In this document: piece by piece, positions 23,606 to 35,336 of the stretch
How positions within the stretch are numbered: the stretch's first letter is position 1
Layout of the letters: each line of letters begins with the position of its first letter
NCBI GenBank assembly: GCA_018873225.1
Contig: JAEILZ010000004.1
Span: forward strand, 1,426,001-1,490,000
Source: [Phialemoniopsis] sp. UDSM-2020
Lineage: Eukaryota; Ascomycota; Sordariomycetes; Thyridiales; Thyridiaceae
Length of the DNA stretch: 64,000 nt
Direction of reading: 5' to 3'
Notes under the pieces: generated by a model
What the model saw: only the letters and a program-made list of their open reading frames with translations
What the model was told of the DNA's origin: nothing
Databases searched by the model: none
Made by a program: the position numbers and the translations under genes

Positions 23606-25060
23606 CTAGTTGGGATCTTCTTGCTTGCGCAGGATGGCGAGGATGGCTGTGGCTGGCGCATCGCCGGTGATGGTCTCGTACTCGGTAACGACAACGTTCA
23701 AGTACTTGTCGCGAGTGGTATCAAATAGTAGACGAAATGACTCCTCGGTACACCTCTCCGGGTCGATCTCGTTGTAAGTCCCAGAGTCGGTAGCCACACG
23801 ATCACGGTCGAAATTGATCGTCTCGCACAAGGCGATGACAGGCAGCTCAAACGACTGTGCTGCCAGTGCGATGTCGCTGGTACCAGCTGGGCCGTAGAGG
23901 GAACCGTTGGCAAAGACTGCCTCAGCTCCGATCATGACCTTGGTAGCATGCTGCAGATGGCAGGAGACCCCGCCCAACTGGGGATAGTAGGATACCCGGA
24001 TGCCCCGTTGGCGCAGTGACTTGGCCATGGCTTGGCCGGTACGGTCGCAGGGATCGTCAATGATAGCAACCTCGAAGTTCTTCCCGTCCGCCCATGCCTG
24101 CTCCAGAGCCTTGCCTACCAATCTCGCGCCACCGTAGGTGAGAATGTGATCGCCTTCAATGATCAAGTCTGCCGCATTCCTCGCGATGATGACCTCCGCA
24201 TAGTGAATTCTCTCTTGAATGAATCCCTCGATGGACTCACAGAGAGTCTTAATGGCTTCCTCGTCGGACGTATCTGGGTCTAGCTTGGAGATGCGGGCTT
24301 TGAGTAGACGAATAGCATTGCCCATAGCGAAGCACATGGGCCTGCACTCGGTCAAGTACTCGATTTGCGGGTTCAGGGCGTGAGGTACGAAATGACGAGA
24401 GAAGGCGCTGCTAGGCGGAGCCTCATATGATTCAAGCACCTACAAAGTCATCAGCAAATGATGATTGCTAGACATCATGGCCGGCCAACTCACCTTCTTA
24501 AACGCATTGAGCGTAGCCTCCAGCCTTCGAATGTTGTCTCGTAGCGCAAATGTGGCCATCTGCTGGCCGACCGCCAGTACAACCGGATGTACATCCTTGT
24601 CTGCCTCCGAGAGCGGTATCCTCTTTGCCATGGGCAGGTGGCTGAAACATTCCGGAATCAAGTCCCGCGGGTCCTTTTGCTTCGGAGGTGCCGGCGGCGT
24701 TATTGTAGGCTTTGCTCCGACGCCAGACGGACGCCGTGCAGCTGGCTTTCCTCCTGCCTCCGGCTTGCCCTTTGGTTTCGCGCCGCCTTTATTCGTGGCT
24801 CCTGGCTGCGCTGGCCCGCCAGGAGCAGCCGCTGCTTTCTCTGTTTTCGCTTGGATCGCTTGCGCTCTTCTAGCCGCCTTCTCGGCCTGCTTCTTTGCCT
24901 TGATCTCGGCTCCTGTGGGCTTCTTTGCTGGTTGCGCCTGGTCTTGAGCCTGGGCTGGAGCGGGCTGCTGTGCGCTTGCGCTTGCCGCATTCGCAGCCGG
25001 TGCAGGCGCCTCTGCAGCAGGCGCTGTCGGTGTTGGCGTTGAGCTTGTCTCGGCCGTCAT
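23606..25060 (-). CDS. GCD2: translation initiation factor eIF2B subunit delta (Gcd2)
   Basis: Two exons, 25060-24494 and 24439-23606, encode 466 residues. The donor is GTGAGT and the acceptor TTTGTAG, and the join gives NAFKK/VLESYEAPP in frame. The N-terminus is Ala/Pro/Gln/Lys-rich with a basic stretch. The conserved eIF2B alpha/beta/delta domain starts near residue 135 (DLIPECFSHLPMAKRIPL) and includes the family blocks HFVPHALNPQIEYLTECRPM, ILTYGGARLVGKAL and MIGAEAVFANGSLYGPAGT. The protein is part of the regulatory subcomplex of the GDP-GTP exchange factor for eIF2 and responds to eIF2 phosphorylation. The frame is open upstream to a TTG at 25105, but the ATG at 25060 is the natural start. 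Confidence 0.94.
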
Positions 25061-25491
25061 TTTGGAGGTGTGTGGTTGATTGTGAGAGTGATTGTGCTGC
25101 TGCAATGGCTCCTCTGCACTTCCAATTTATTTGGTCGTCTTTGAATTGAGTCACACAGATGACTCCTGGTCCCCAATGAGAGTTGAGCAGGAAAAAAAGT
25201 GCCCCGCGCTAATGTAGACAAGCGCCAAAAGCTGGAGCACTTAGGCAGTGAATGCAGTGGGTTGCAGCGGGCCGCAGGCCCCAAGCTCAGCCGCATCAGG
25301 GGCCAGTACATCTGGAATCTTAGCTTTCGTCATTGGCCGCATCATCCTTGGATTTGTTCTGGGCTGCTTCGTTTGGACGTGATGCCAAGTTTCCTACAAA
25401 CAGGTGTGCCAAAAGTGCTTGGGCAAACAAAGGTATCCAGGAATTTAGCAAATTGGTAAATATTTGACTCTTTGGAGTAGGGTTTTGAATT
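25061..25491. other. intergenic region between eIF2B delta and mitochondrial IF3
   Basis: About 430 bp. It holds the eIF2B-delta promoter and the 3' UTR of the IF3 gene. No further gene is seen. Confidence 0.45.
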
Positions 25492-26409
25492 CTAATTGGT
25501 TTCAGCTTGCTGTTGTACACCCCCATTCGGGCCCTCGATGAACAAGCGCAGAGTGCTGAGTATTTGCCCGTCCATTGCCTTGCTCTCCTTGGCCCCTGGT
25601 ACTTCTCCCATCGTCTCCTTAATCTTGCTGACCACCTCATTGGCTTCGTCCTGGCTCGCTTTCCTCTTCTTGCCCTTCTTGTTCAGCAGGATGACCTCCA
25701 CCTTGAGACCCTTCTCTAAGAAAGCCCGCAACTGCTTCAGCCGGTGTTCCAAGTCGTGCGAGCCGATTCCCCAGTTCAACTCAATCTCTTTAGTCTGGAC
25801 GGCCTTTCTGCGTAGCTCCTTCTGCTTCTCGACAAGAGCCTGCTGCTCGGCTTTCTTGTCGGCGATCTTGCACACTGGGTACCGAGGGCCGTCCTGGCTA
25901 CCGGCCTTGGGCAAGGCGAGCACGACAAGCGACTCAGTGCGTCTGTTGAGCCCCAAAAGCACTGTCTGTGTAGGGGTGGGCTCTGAAAGCCGCCCATCCT
26001 CTTGCCGAATTTGCACGAACCGATATGTAATCTCTTCGTCCCTGGGCAGACGGCCCTTGACTGCTTTGGTATCGCCTCCTTTTCCACGCGCAGGAAGCCG
26101 GAGCGTCCGCACCTGGGCAGCCGCCGTCAGTGACGGCAGAAAGATGTTGGATAGTTGTGATCTGGACCCAGCCCGTTCAAGGGTATTGACGACGAACACC
26201 CTTCGGAGGGCGCGTGCCGAACTGAAGGCGCATTGGTGAGCGCGCATGTTGAAAAGACCGATAAAAGAACTCCTCGCAATGTTTTCCCTTTGCTTCCGTA
26301 CCAGTTCTGCTGCCGACCCTGTCCCGGCTCCGTCTACCACGTATCGAACGAAGTGTGAATGGAGTCGGGTAACCATGGTACACTTGGAGCTTGAAGAAAG
26401 ATGGAGCAT
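25492..26409 (-). CDS. mitochondrial translation initiation factor IF-3
   Basis: A single exon. From the ATG at 26409 the product is 305 residues. An in-frame ATG at 26247 (residue 55) begins MRAHQCAFSSARALRRVFVV, a typical basic, Ser/Ala-rich mitochondrial presequence, so a 251-residue product may be the real one. The body shows the IF-3 plan: an N-terminal half with RLPRDEEITYRFVQIRQEDG, a lysine/glutamate-rich linker helix (VEKQKELRRKAVQTKE), and a C-terminal half with LNWGIGSHDLEHRLKQLRAF, KGLKVEVILLNKKG and a variable tail. The protein helps place initiator tRNA on the mitochondrial small ribosomal subunit. The gene is divergent from IMP1, about 230 bp away, and likely shares its promoter region. 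Confidence 0.85.
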   Translation of the reverse strand: MLHLSSSSKCTMVTRLHSHFVRYVVDGAGTGSAAELVRKQRENIARSSFIGLFNMRAHQCAFSSARALRRVFVVNTLERAGSRSQLSNIFLPSLTAAAQVRTLRLPARGKGGDTKAVKGRLPRDEEITYRFVQIRQEDGRLSEPTPTQTVLLGLNRRTESLVVLALPKAGSQDGPRYPVCKIADKKAEQQALVEKQKELRRKAVQTKEIELNWGIGSHDLEHRLKQLRAFLEKGLKVEVILLNKKGKKRKASQDEANEVVSKIKETMGEVPGAKESKAMDGQILSTLRLFIEGPNGGVQQQAETN

Positions 26410-26634
26410 TAGAGCTTGATAGGTCTGTGCACTAGTGACTAAGCTCAGCGCTCATCAGTGCTGGTAGCATACTAAATTATGCTGGTGTCTTATCGATAAA
26501 CCTCATCACGAATATCACATCCGAGCTCATCACACGACACTTGAGCTCTCGACGTACAGGTCAAGGGTCGCTTGGCATACCAATATGAGTTTCCCGTCAT
26601 AGCCTTACTCAGCTTCCATCTCCATACGCCAGAG
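26410..26634. promoter_or_regulatory. divergent promoter for mitochondrial IF3 and IMP1
   Basis: Only about 225 bp (390 bp if IF3 starts at 26247) separate two head-to-head genes for mitochondrial proteins. A shared bidirectional promoter is inferred from this spacing. I recognise no specific element. Confidence 0.4.
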
Positions 26635-27214
26635 ATGCCTCTGCCGCGCTTTGCAGTACCTCTGCTCGGCCACCCCTGGCGCTGGACTCTGCTCACGGCC
26701 AAGACGTTGGCCTTTGTCCACTGCTTCGTGACCTACGGTTACAGCCTCGGCCCAGCGTATGGCCCGTCTATGCTCCCCACATTCGAGGTCCTGAGCGAGT
26801 GGCTTCTTATCTCCAAACGCCATCGGCATGGTCGGAATCTGAGCGTAGGCGACCTCGTGGTTTACAAGATCCCCATCGAGCCCAACGCCGACGGTATAAA
26901 ACGGGTTCTTGGTTTGCCCGGCGATTATGTGCTCATCAACTCTCCCGAGAGTGAAAGGGACACCATGATTCAGGTGAGGGCACATGACTACCATCAGCTC
27001 GTGCATGAGATTCCAGAGCCAGGTCACTCACAGCCGGTACTAGGTACCTGATGGTCACTGTTGGCTTGTGGGAGACAACCTACCAGCATCGCGCGACTCA
27101 CGGACGTTCGGCCCTGTGCCTATGGGGCTCATCAGGGGCAAAGTCATCGCAAAGACATGGCCCTTGTGGGACTTCAAGTGGATTGAGAACCCTATGAAAC
27201 CGCCACAGTCATGA
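26635..27214 (+). CDS. IMP1: mitochondrial inner membrane protease subunit 1 (Imp1, signal peptidase type)
   Basis: Two exons, 26635-26973 and 27044-27214, give 169 residues. The donor is GTGAGG and the acceptor GGTACTAG, and the join gives DTMIQ/VPDGHCWLVGDN in frame. The catalytic serine is in AYGPSMLPTF (Ser45). The general-base lysine is in DGIKRVLGLPGDYV (Lys89). The second exon supplies the family block VGDNLPASRDSRTFGPVP, followed by MGLIRGKVIAK. A hydrophobic segment near residues 17-35 fits the single inner-membrane anchor. Imp1 trims intermembrane-space sorting signals. The second exon is short, so a single-exon reading would truncate the protein before its essential SRD block. Confidence 0.92.
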
Positions 27215-27875
27215 AGTGTCCTCTGCTCTGGATAATGTTCTTTTCTAGACCAAGCCGCGGAGTCATACATGCTAGACATAGGAATGGCGACGTATTCCCG
27301 TCCCGAGGCAAAAGAGCACAAGACGCGACTTGTCGAGGGTGAGCCCTGGTGGAATGGGCATTGATATGCCTACAAACAGCCCAGACAAGCAAGGCACGGA
27401 GAGCAGGTCAGCACTTCATGAGTGCTCGGGATTGTATTAATCTGCTATAGCAGAAGTGTATTTCAAGAGGATCCGCTGTCATCGGATGCGTGACATTCGG
27501 AGATGTTTGCGACAGGTATCGCGTCAGCGCAATGCTGGCGTCTTGGAGAAAGATACAACAAGCGTTACCTCTCTATCAGGCATGCTCAGTACAAAGTCAT
27601 CCCATTTCAGGGCATGAGAAGTCAAATGTCTAACCCCGTCCGCAAAAACATGGCTCGTGCCAAATATGCTTCCCATGAACAGTAGTAAAAATGAATATCG
27701 GCCAACGCGACCGGCGGCAAAAACGACCAGTGCCCCCATCCGTATATAGCTCTTACGCCTTGAACTCCACGCCGTTCCCATGTCCAGGAAGAATGCAGGT
27801 GACAGCCTTTCGTGTGAAATAGAACAAAGAAAATGAATGAGTTAGGTGACCCAGAGGGATGGATCCATGTGAGAA
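27215..27875. other. convergent intergenic region between IMP1 and VAC8
   Basis: About 660 bp holding two 3' UTRs. No gene is seen. Confidence 0.45.
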
Positions 27876-29936
27876 TTAACCCTCGATATGAGCCTTCTCC
27901 GAGGTCTGGCCCAGGAGTTCTAGGCAGCGTTGTGCAAGATTGACGACCTCTCCTTCATCGTCCTCCTCGAACTCGTTGTCATACTCGACAGGTCGGGTTG
28001 CGATTTGCTTGATCATGTTGACAATGTCTTCGGACTTGGCAATCAGGCTCATGAGCTTCTTGTCCTCCGATTCAAGGAGCTGAAGGAGTGTCCAGATGGC
28101 AATGTGCTGGAATGTCGCATCGCCGCTGTCAAGAAACCGGCTTAGATACCCATGGATACCGCCATGTGGCTCAAGCCAGTCCTGGATAAAGATAGAGTAG
28201 TCACCGACTAATCACAGGGTTAGTAAAGACTGCCGTCCAGGGGTACAGAGGAGAGCTCGCATACCTTTCGAGGATAAGTTGCCCAGCGCGGCGGCACTGT
28301 TACCTTGGACTTCGATGCTCGGGGACTGGGTCAAGGGAATCAGGCAGTCGAATACACCTAGACTGAGGAGATGCGTCTTCAGCTCGTCGCTCAAAGCTAG
28401 AACCGCAATAGCCGCGGTCATCTCTGATTGAACCGTGACTGGGACGTCAAGCACAAGCTGCTTGCACTTCTGTACTGCGCCTGCTTCAAGAACCAGGGCC
28501 TTGTTTCGATCCGAGCTAGCTGCGAGGTTTCGGAGAGTAGAAATTGCATGGCACTGTATTTCCTCGTTGTCGGTAGATCCAAGAAGTTCCACTAAAGGCT
28601 TAAGGAAACCGGCTTCGATAATTGGCGATTCGTTGAGCGGGTGAATGGAGATGTTCCGTATGCAGGCCACAGCGGACAAGATCAGCGGCAGGTAAGAGGA
28701 CTGGAGAAGACGGAGAAGTGGCCCGAGACCCTGGGCTCTGACGATATCTAGTTGATATTTCTCATCGGAAGCCAGGTTTCGAAGGGCCAGGGCTGCTTGG
28801 CATTGGACCTTTGGAGAAGACGAATCCATAAGGTTGACCAGAGACTGAACGAGCTTGGGCTCGGTCTGCGAAAGCTTCCTTCGATTGTTGGAATCGACGG
28901 CAATGTTGCTGAGTGCGGTCGTACAGTAGTATTGGACATCGACATCGGGTGAGGAAAGGAGCTGGACCAGAACGGGGATGGCACCAGCGTTGACAAGCTG
29001 CTGGCGGTTCTCGTCTGCGCACACGTCAGCTTGGGCTCGGGGAGGGGCAACATGGATATTTCTTTACCAGAGTGCGTCATGTTCAGGAGAGCACCCGTCG
29101 CATTTCTTTGCACCCGCATGTCTCGAGACTTTGCAAGACGGGTCAGCGGACCCAGCGCGCCGGACCGCGCAATCTTGGCTTTGTTCTCTTCATGTGTTGC
29201 TAGATTTGTGATGCACCCAACAGCATTGCATTGCACCTCAACATTGGGAGAAAGCATCTGCCTGATGAGTGGCGTTAGACCACCCAGCTGCACGATAAGT
29301 ACCTTGTTCTCGGCTGCGAATAGCATTAGCGAGATTTTCTGGGATCTTGTGGAAGCGGGACGTACTATTGACTGCCAGGTTGCCAAGTGCGGCACTGGCT
29401 GCTCTCTGAACCTCGATATCGGGGTTTTGAAGAAGGAATAATATCGGCTCGAGTGTGTCTCTGTCGACCTCTCTCACATCTATCATGAGAGCCTGTCAGT
29501 CAAGACCGTTTCGGGTCTGGCTATGGCCGCATCCGATGAGGAATTCGGTGCGGACATGGCAACGGCGACGTACCTCTCTCTGTGATCTCGGCAAACGTCA
29601 GACTTGCGCTGCGCTGTAGGTCGATGTTGTCGGAGAAGACCAAGGTGCTCAAAGCTCGTAGAGGTTCACCAGAGAAGAAGTCGGTCTCGCCGCGCTATGG
29701 CAAATTAGCCGACCGCCATTCGGGCACATTGTGAGTCTGGAATTAACAAACGTTTTCAAGATATTGAAGGAGGTCCGCCACAGCTTCGCGTTCATTGTCG
29801 GCGAGGACAGGCTCGTAGAGGCCATCGCGAGACTTGGCTGGAGTGTCTGTTAGCGACAGGACCCGAGAGCCAGGGATAAGACCATGCGAGGCCGGAGTGC
29901 CATACCTCCGCAACACGAGGAGCTGCAGATACCCAT
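27876..29936 (-). CDS. VAC8: vacuolar armadillo-repeat protein Vac8
   Basis: Seven exons on the minus strand: 29936-29906, 29837-29752, 29694-29574, 29479-29366, 29313-29068, 29014-28265 and 28207-27876. All junctions are GT-AG and phase-consistent, giving 559 residues. The N-terminus MGICSSSCC carries a myristoylation glycine and palmitoylation cysteines, as in yeast Vac8. It is followed by [20 protein letters not shown] and about eleven armadillo repeats, with recurring motifs such as [35 protein letters not shown] and [13 protein letters not shown]. Vac8 sits on the vacuole membrane and supports vacuole inheritance, nucleus-vacuole junctions and Cvt/autophagy traffic. The junction [16 protein letters not shown] restores the canonical repeat 3. 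Length is close to the usual 555-580. Confidence 0.95.
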
Positions 29937-31662
29937 TGCGACCTCGCTCGAAATATGATGAATATGTATTTGGCGACGTAGCTTGGTGTGTTACGGTGAC
30001 TATGCTTGCGGGGACGTCGTGAAGGCGGAGATGGGCAGCAATGCTTGCTTATTTACTGTCTAATTTGATGGCGTGCGGGCGCTGGCAAAAGCTATGCTCG
30101 GTTGCTGAAGCTTGTTTGTGGAAATGGATAGCTGATACGGCCAGCAGCCGCTTCCGGTTGGTGATGGTCGTGTACAGGGGTCAAGGAACGGTTGAGCTCA
30201 TTGTTGTTGATGCAGGCTTGGAGTATTGAGGCGGATGCGTTTTGGGGGGGAGACAGGATAAGAACAGGGCAGGTCTCATCGCGGTCATTCGAAGCTGCCT
30301 CGCTGTTGCATGGGTCGGAAACTTGGGGCAACCAAGGACCGTGCACCTGCCCACCCTTCATCTTTGGGTACCTGCCTTGCATGCCCGTAACGGGTGGGGT
30401 TGGAAGTAACTTACCGGACAGCACACACATCACAGCACAGCACAACCCCAAAAACGGCACTTGACCCTGTAGCGGTACCTTCTGACAGGTACACATCAAC
30501 GCCAACCTTCAAGGCATTTGGGGTGCCATTCCCTGATTCCCCAAGGGATCAATACTCTACAGCAAGGTACCAAAACATGCTCGCACCCATCCATCCCTTT
30601 GCTCAATGCCAAATCACTAACACGAGGCAGCCAGTTGGCCCACGCACCTTTTGCAGGTCACGCATATCAACGAGCCACCCGTGAGTGCCGTGCGACCACC
30701 CAAGGAACACCCAAGGAACACGCGCGTTGACTCCTCTGGCGCCAATCCCTGGCATCTCATGCCAGTGCCAGGTCCCTGAATCCATTATCAATCGCGATGA
30801 ACCACATCACATTCTTGCCCTCGTCTTGAATGTCTTGGTTCTCACACGCTCCTGGGGCCTGCCCCGGCTTGACTTTCATCGAAAGGGATCTTGATACATA
30901 TCCGGTCTGCTAAGAGTCCTATTCAAATTTCCAAAGTAACAGGCTTATGAATACACGCTTGCCACTTTTCTCGACAGTTGAGCAGTCTCGACCCAAACCA
31001 CCACAAATTCTAGGGGTGACTCTGCGAGTGACTAAGATGATCACAAGAACCCTCGAATAGGCACCCCCTCCCTACCGATGCGTGGCTATTGTATTTGGCA
31101 TTTGAAACCCTGTGACAGGCGCCTTGGCTATCAACGTGCCGTGCTAGACATGCATCATTCAAGCTTCACACCTGAGCTTGTGTGTTTGCCTGCTCAAGGT
31201 CTATCTGTCCTACCAACCATGTAGTTAGAGCGCTCGAGAGTGTGCAGATCCCCGTTGAAAAGGCAAGAGTCAGACTGTAAGCTGTCTACGTCGCACGTCT
31301 ATGTATGTCGATCAATGTCAAACTCGACCTCTCTTGAGGTGGACCCGCAGAATAAAGTGCACCGGCAATACCAGAAGTGCCCGTGTCTTTGCGCGAGAGT
31401 TGCCGTATCAGAGGTCCAGCGAGGCTTATCTACCCTACCAAGCCTACCAAGTAGCCTTATTAGTTGGGGTTGGCGAGCAACCCCAGTTTACCTTCTCAGT
31501 ACAATACTGGAGTATTTTAGGTAGAAGCGATGCCAATCGCTCCATTCTTCGTTTAAATTTCCCCGCCAAAGTTGCTCCCCATCTTCGCACCTCACTACTT
31601 TCTTGCCAGTCCCATCCGGCAAGAGAAGCGCTTCCCAATGAGTGTTCAGTTTGCGCCCTAAG
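29937..31662. promoter_or_regulatory. divergent promoter region between VAC8 and SNF4
   Basis: 1.7 kb with no convincing coding frame. It includes a G-rich run at 30242-30251, and a short direct repeat (CCCAAGGAACA) at about 30699-30720. The stretch should hold both 5' UTRs and promoters. Confidence 0.45.
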
Positions 31663-33098
31663 ATGGAGGACGTCCACGCTTCGGCCGCCAAGGCCAATCC
31701 CGACGACAGACCTGGCGCGGGGTCACAAGTTCCAGCCGTCGCTGCGAGACATGTCGGTCACGAGCTTCCCTTCGTAGCTCCCTCGTCATACCTTCGCCCA
31801 AGGCCAAACAGCCGCGCCATGCCCGAGGCTCAGCCCAAGCCCGTGAGTCCGCTGGACAAGGAGCAGATGCAGGGACTGGTAAGCATGACTCCCGCCGACC
31901 CCTTGTTGCCTATCGATTCAGCTGCCGCTCCCTCCTGTGATTGATGCCGGATGCCGTGGCCCAACCGGAGCGGGGTATCGCAAGATTGGTCCAGGTCGCA
32001 AACTGTACGAATTGGCCATGGGCGAGTGCTAACAGATCCTGCAGAAACAAATTCGAGACTTTCTGAAGGTCCGGACGAGTTACGATGTCCTCCCGCTCTC
32101 CTTTAGGCTCATCATCCTCGATAACGATCTCCTTATCAAGAGAAGCCTCAACATATTGATCCAGAACAGTACGAACTCCAGCGCATGGGCCTCGGAGCCA
32201 GCTTGAGAACTAACAGTTTCTCTGTAGACATTGTTTCTGCTCCTATTTGGGATTCGCACAACTCGACTTTTGCTGGCCTTCTCACAAGTACCGATTACAT
32301 CAATGTGATCCAATACTATTATCAATTCCCCGACCAGCTCAGCCAGATCGAGGACTTCCGCCTCAACCGGCTCCGAGGTAACCACCTACGGCCCCAATGC
32401 GCGCGCCCATTGTATCTTGGAAGTAGCTAACATGCGGTTGTCCGATAGATATCGAAAAGGCTATCGGGGTTGTGCCTCTGGAAACTCTCTCCATTCATCC
32501 GATGCAGCCACTCTACGAGGCCTGCCTACAAATGCTGCAGACCCGATCCCGGCGTATCCCCCTCATTGATGTGGATGACGAGACAGGGAGACAGACTGTC
32601 GTCAGTGTCATCACACAATACCGCATTCTCAAGTTCATCGCCGTCAACAACGAGAACAATACAGTGATGCTGAAGAAAACTGTGCGGGAGATCGGCTTGG
32701 GCACATACACGAATCTGGCGACGGCACGGATGGGCAATACAGTTCTAGACGTCATTCATCTCATGGTCGAGCACAACATTTCGGCCGTCCCCATTGTCGA
32801 CAGAGAGAACAAAGTCCTCAACGTCTTCGAGGCCGTCGATGTGATTCCCTGCATCAAGGGTGGCGTCTACGACGAGTTGGAATCGAGCGTCGGCGATGCT
32901 CTCTCAAAACGAGCAGAAGACTTCCCGGGCATCTATACTTGCACCGAGGAAGATCGTCTCGATTCCATCTTTGATACCGTCCGCAAGTCGCGCGTTCACC
33001 GTCTCATCGTGGTCGATGATGACAGCCACCTAAAAGGCATGATCTCACTCTCAGACATCCTGAAATACGTTCTACTGCATGGCGAGGAAGACGAATAA
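31663..33098 (+). CDS. SNF4: AMP-activated / Snf1 kinase gamma subunit (Snf4)
   Basis: Four exons, 31663-31878, 32045-32168, 32228-32377 and 32449-33098, give 379 residues. Branch sites GCTAAC and ACTAAC are visible before exons 2 and 3. After a Pro/Ala-rich N-terminal extension of about 70 residues come the four CBS motifs. CBS1 begins with [18 protein letters not shown] and includes [23 protein letters not shown]2 has [20 protein letters not shown] and [17 protein letters not shown]3 has [23 protein letters not shown]4 has [20 protein letters not shown] and ends near the C-terminus. Snf4 binds adenine nucleotides and activates the Snf1 kinase for growth on non-preferred carbon sources. The splice NN (A/AC) at the exon 2-3 junction restores the conserved IQNNIVSAP. 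Confidence 0.95.
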
Positions 33099-33702
33099 AG
33101 CCTAGAAGGCGGGACTGTCGGCAAGGGAATTTTGCAGGTCTACAGATGGTCCCAATAGTGAAGGTGTTACCGTGTGGTCTGGGTTTTTGGTAATGGTTTG
33201 GTTTGCATTTGCGAGGCGTCTAGGCCAGGATGGCAGGCGATGGAATACCATGGGCCTGTATATGGTTCTTTGATGAATCTGCTTTTCGGTATATAGATCC
33301 GTTGAGGCGAGAGAGATGGGTGCGTAGAGATTTAGTACCTGGCTGGCATTTCTGGGTTAGACAGTCCCCAATAATCAAGACTTTCATTGTGAAATTAATC
33401 ATGCTCTACGGAGCTGTTCTAGCCAAGTGCTGATCATCGACAGCTGAAGAAAAGGGATCACCATCAAAATGTGATTGATGGTTGCAATAGCGAAGGATTG
33501 AGGCTGTATGACAGGCATGTTCAGCCGCCCTCTCCCCACTGCGGGACGCTAATGCAGTCGAGGACCCCCAGCCACGGTGACTTCACAAAATTTAGGAGGC
33601 TACTTTACCTGTTCGCATCATTCTGATGCTTGGCTTTCTCCCACACATTAGCGACATTTCCCAATCAACCTCCACACGTCGACCGTCGAGGCCTATTCAA
33701 AG
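33099..33702. other. intergenic region between SNF4 and MFAP1
   Basis: About 600 bp in tandem arrangement, expected to hold the SNF4 3' UTR and the MFAP1 promoter. No gene is seen. Confidence 0.45.
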
Positions 33703-35172
33703 ATGCCGCCCAAAATGACGGCGAACCCGGTGAGGCCGGCGCGATACCGCGCCGGCAAGCCGACCGGTGCAGAATCATCCTCCTCCGAGTCCGAGGCGAG
33801 CGAAGACGAGACCGCCGCCCAGCAGCAGCAGCGCAAGCCACGCAGGACCGCGCCCGCCCCGGCCCCGAGACAGACCGCCGGTAAGGTCATCAGCACCGGC
33901 GCCCTGGGCAAGCTCAACCTAGACCAGCGGCGGCAGCAGGCCGAGGAGGACGAGAAGGCGCGCAAGGCGCGGCTGGAGATGGAGCGCAGAGCCGCCGAGG
34001 AGGGCTTCGTCACCGAGTCGGAGGGGGAAGATGAGAAGAAACCGGGCGGCCCAGTGGGCGAAGAAGAAGAGGATAGCGAAGAGGAGGAGAGCTCAGAAGA
34101 AGAAGAGAGCAGCAGCGAGGACGAGGCGCCGAGGCGGCTCATGGCGCGGCCCAAGTTCATCAGCCGGGCGCAGCGCGACGCCGGGGCCGGCGGCGCCGCA
34201 CAGGCCCAGCGGTCGCGCGACACCGAGGCCGAGGAGCGGCGGCGCGAGGCCGAGGAGGCCGAGGCGGAGGAGCAGCGCAAGAGGGCGGCGGACGAGCTGG
34301 TCGAGGAGCAGATCCGCAAGGACCTGGCGGCGCGGGCGGCGGGCAAGAAGCACTGGGACGACGACGAGGACGCGGCCGACGACGTCGACACCGAGGACGA
34401 CGCCGACCCGGAGGCCGAGTACGCGGCGTGGAAGCTGCGCGAGCTGCGCCGCATCAAGCGGCACCGCGAGCAGATCGAGGCCAAGGAGCGCGAGCTCGCC
34501 GAGGTCGAGCGCCGGCGCAACCTCACCGAGGACGAGCGCCGGGCCGAGGACGAGGCGCACCTCGCCCGCCAGCGCGAGGACAAGGACTCGCGCGGCAAGA
34601 TGAGCTACATGCAAAAGTACTTCCACAAGGGCGCCTTCTACCAGGACCAGGCCGAGGCCGAGGGGCTCGCCGGGCGCGACATCATGGGCGCGCGCTTCCA
34701 GGACGACATCAAGAACCGCGAGCTGCTGCCCAAGGCGCTGCAGCTGCGCGACATGACCAAGCTGGGCAAGAGGGGCGCGAGCAAGTACAAGGACCTCAAG
34801 ACCGAGGACACGGGCCGGTGGGGCCAGTTCGACGACGTGCGGCCCGGCAAGGGCGGCGGTTTCGACAGGTACGGGGACGACAGGTTCAAGTCCGACTTTG
34901 AGGGCGGCGGCGGGAGCCGCAGCGGGCAGGGCGCGAATGCCATACCCCTGGGCGACAGGAAGCGGGATGACTCGCGAAGGGATAGAGACAGGGACAGCTA
35001 CCGGAGGCGGGACGACAGCCGCGAGAGGCGGAGGACACGATCCATGTCCAGATCTAAGTCCCCGAGGCGGGACCGCCAGCGGGACGAGTACAGGGACCGG
35101 AGGAAGAGGTCCTCATCACGGGAGCATGACCGTCACGATTCTGACAAAAGGCGCAAGGTCGAAGCCAGTTGA
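33703..35172 (+). CDS. MFAP1-family spliceosomal protein
   Basis: A single exon of 489 residues with high GC codon choice. The N-terminus (MTANPVRPARYRAGKP) is that of fungal MFAP1 homologues. An acidic, serine-rich middle (EEEEDSEEEESSEEEE) and long charged helices follow. The conserved MFAP1 C-terminal domain begins near residue 300 (MSYMQKYFHKGAFYQD) and continues through DIMGARFQDDIKNRELLPKA and LGKRGASKYKDLKTEDTGRW. The last 80 residues are RS/RD-rich. MFAP1 is a component of the pre-activation and B-complex spliceosome (family knowledge). An alternative start four codons in (ATG at 33715) is possible. Convergent with POL12, only 164 bp away. Confidence 0.92.
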   Translation: MPPKMTANPVRPARYRAGKPTGAESSSSESEASEDETAAQQQQRKPRRTAPAPAPRQTAGKVISTGALGKLNLDQRRQQAEEDEKARKARLEMERRAAEEGFVTESEGEDEKKPGGPVGEEEEDSEEEESSEEEESSSEDEAPRRLMARPKFISRAQRDAGAGGAAQAQRSRDTEAEERRREAEEAEAEEQRKRAADELVEEQIRKDLAARAAGKKHWDDDEDAADDVDTEDDADPEAEYAAWKLRELRRIKRHREQIEAKERELAEVERRRNLTEDERRAEDEAHLARQREDKDSRGKMSYMQKYFHKGAFYQDQAEAEGLAGRDIMGARFQDDIKNRELLPKALQLRDMTKLGKRGASKYKDLKTEDTGRWGQFDDVRPGKGGGFDRYGDDRFKSDFEGGGGSRSGQGANAIPLGDRKRDDSRRDRDRDSYRRRDDSRERRRTRSMSRSKSPRRDRQRDEYRDRRKRSSSREHDRHDSDKRRKVEAS

Positions 35173-35336
35173 GCTAGATCCTGGTACATCACAACATTCG
35201 CTGCATCGCAGCCATGTATAGCAACCACGTTAATGCAATAAATGATACCCAAAACTCCGCAATGATTCATTCCTCTCTAGTCCGGCCATTTAGTGATTCA
35301 TCCCACTCGTAACACATTGTTGAATACATGATGTTC

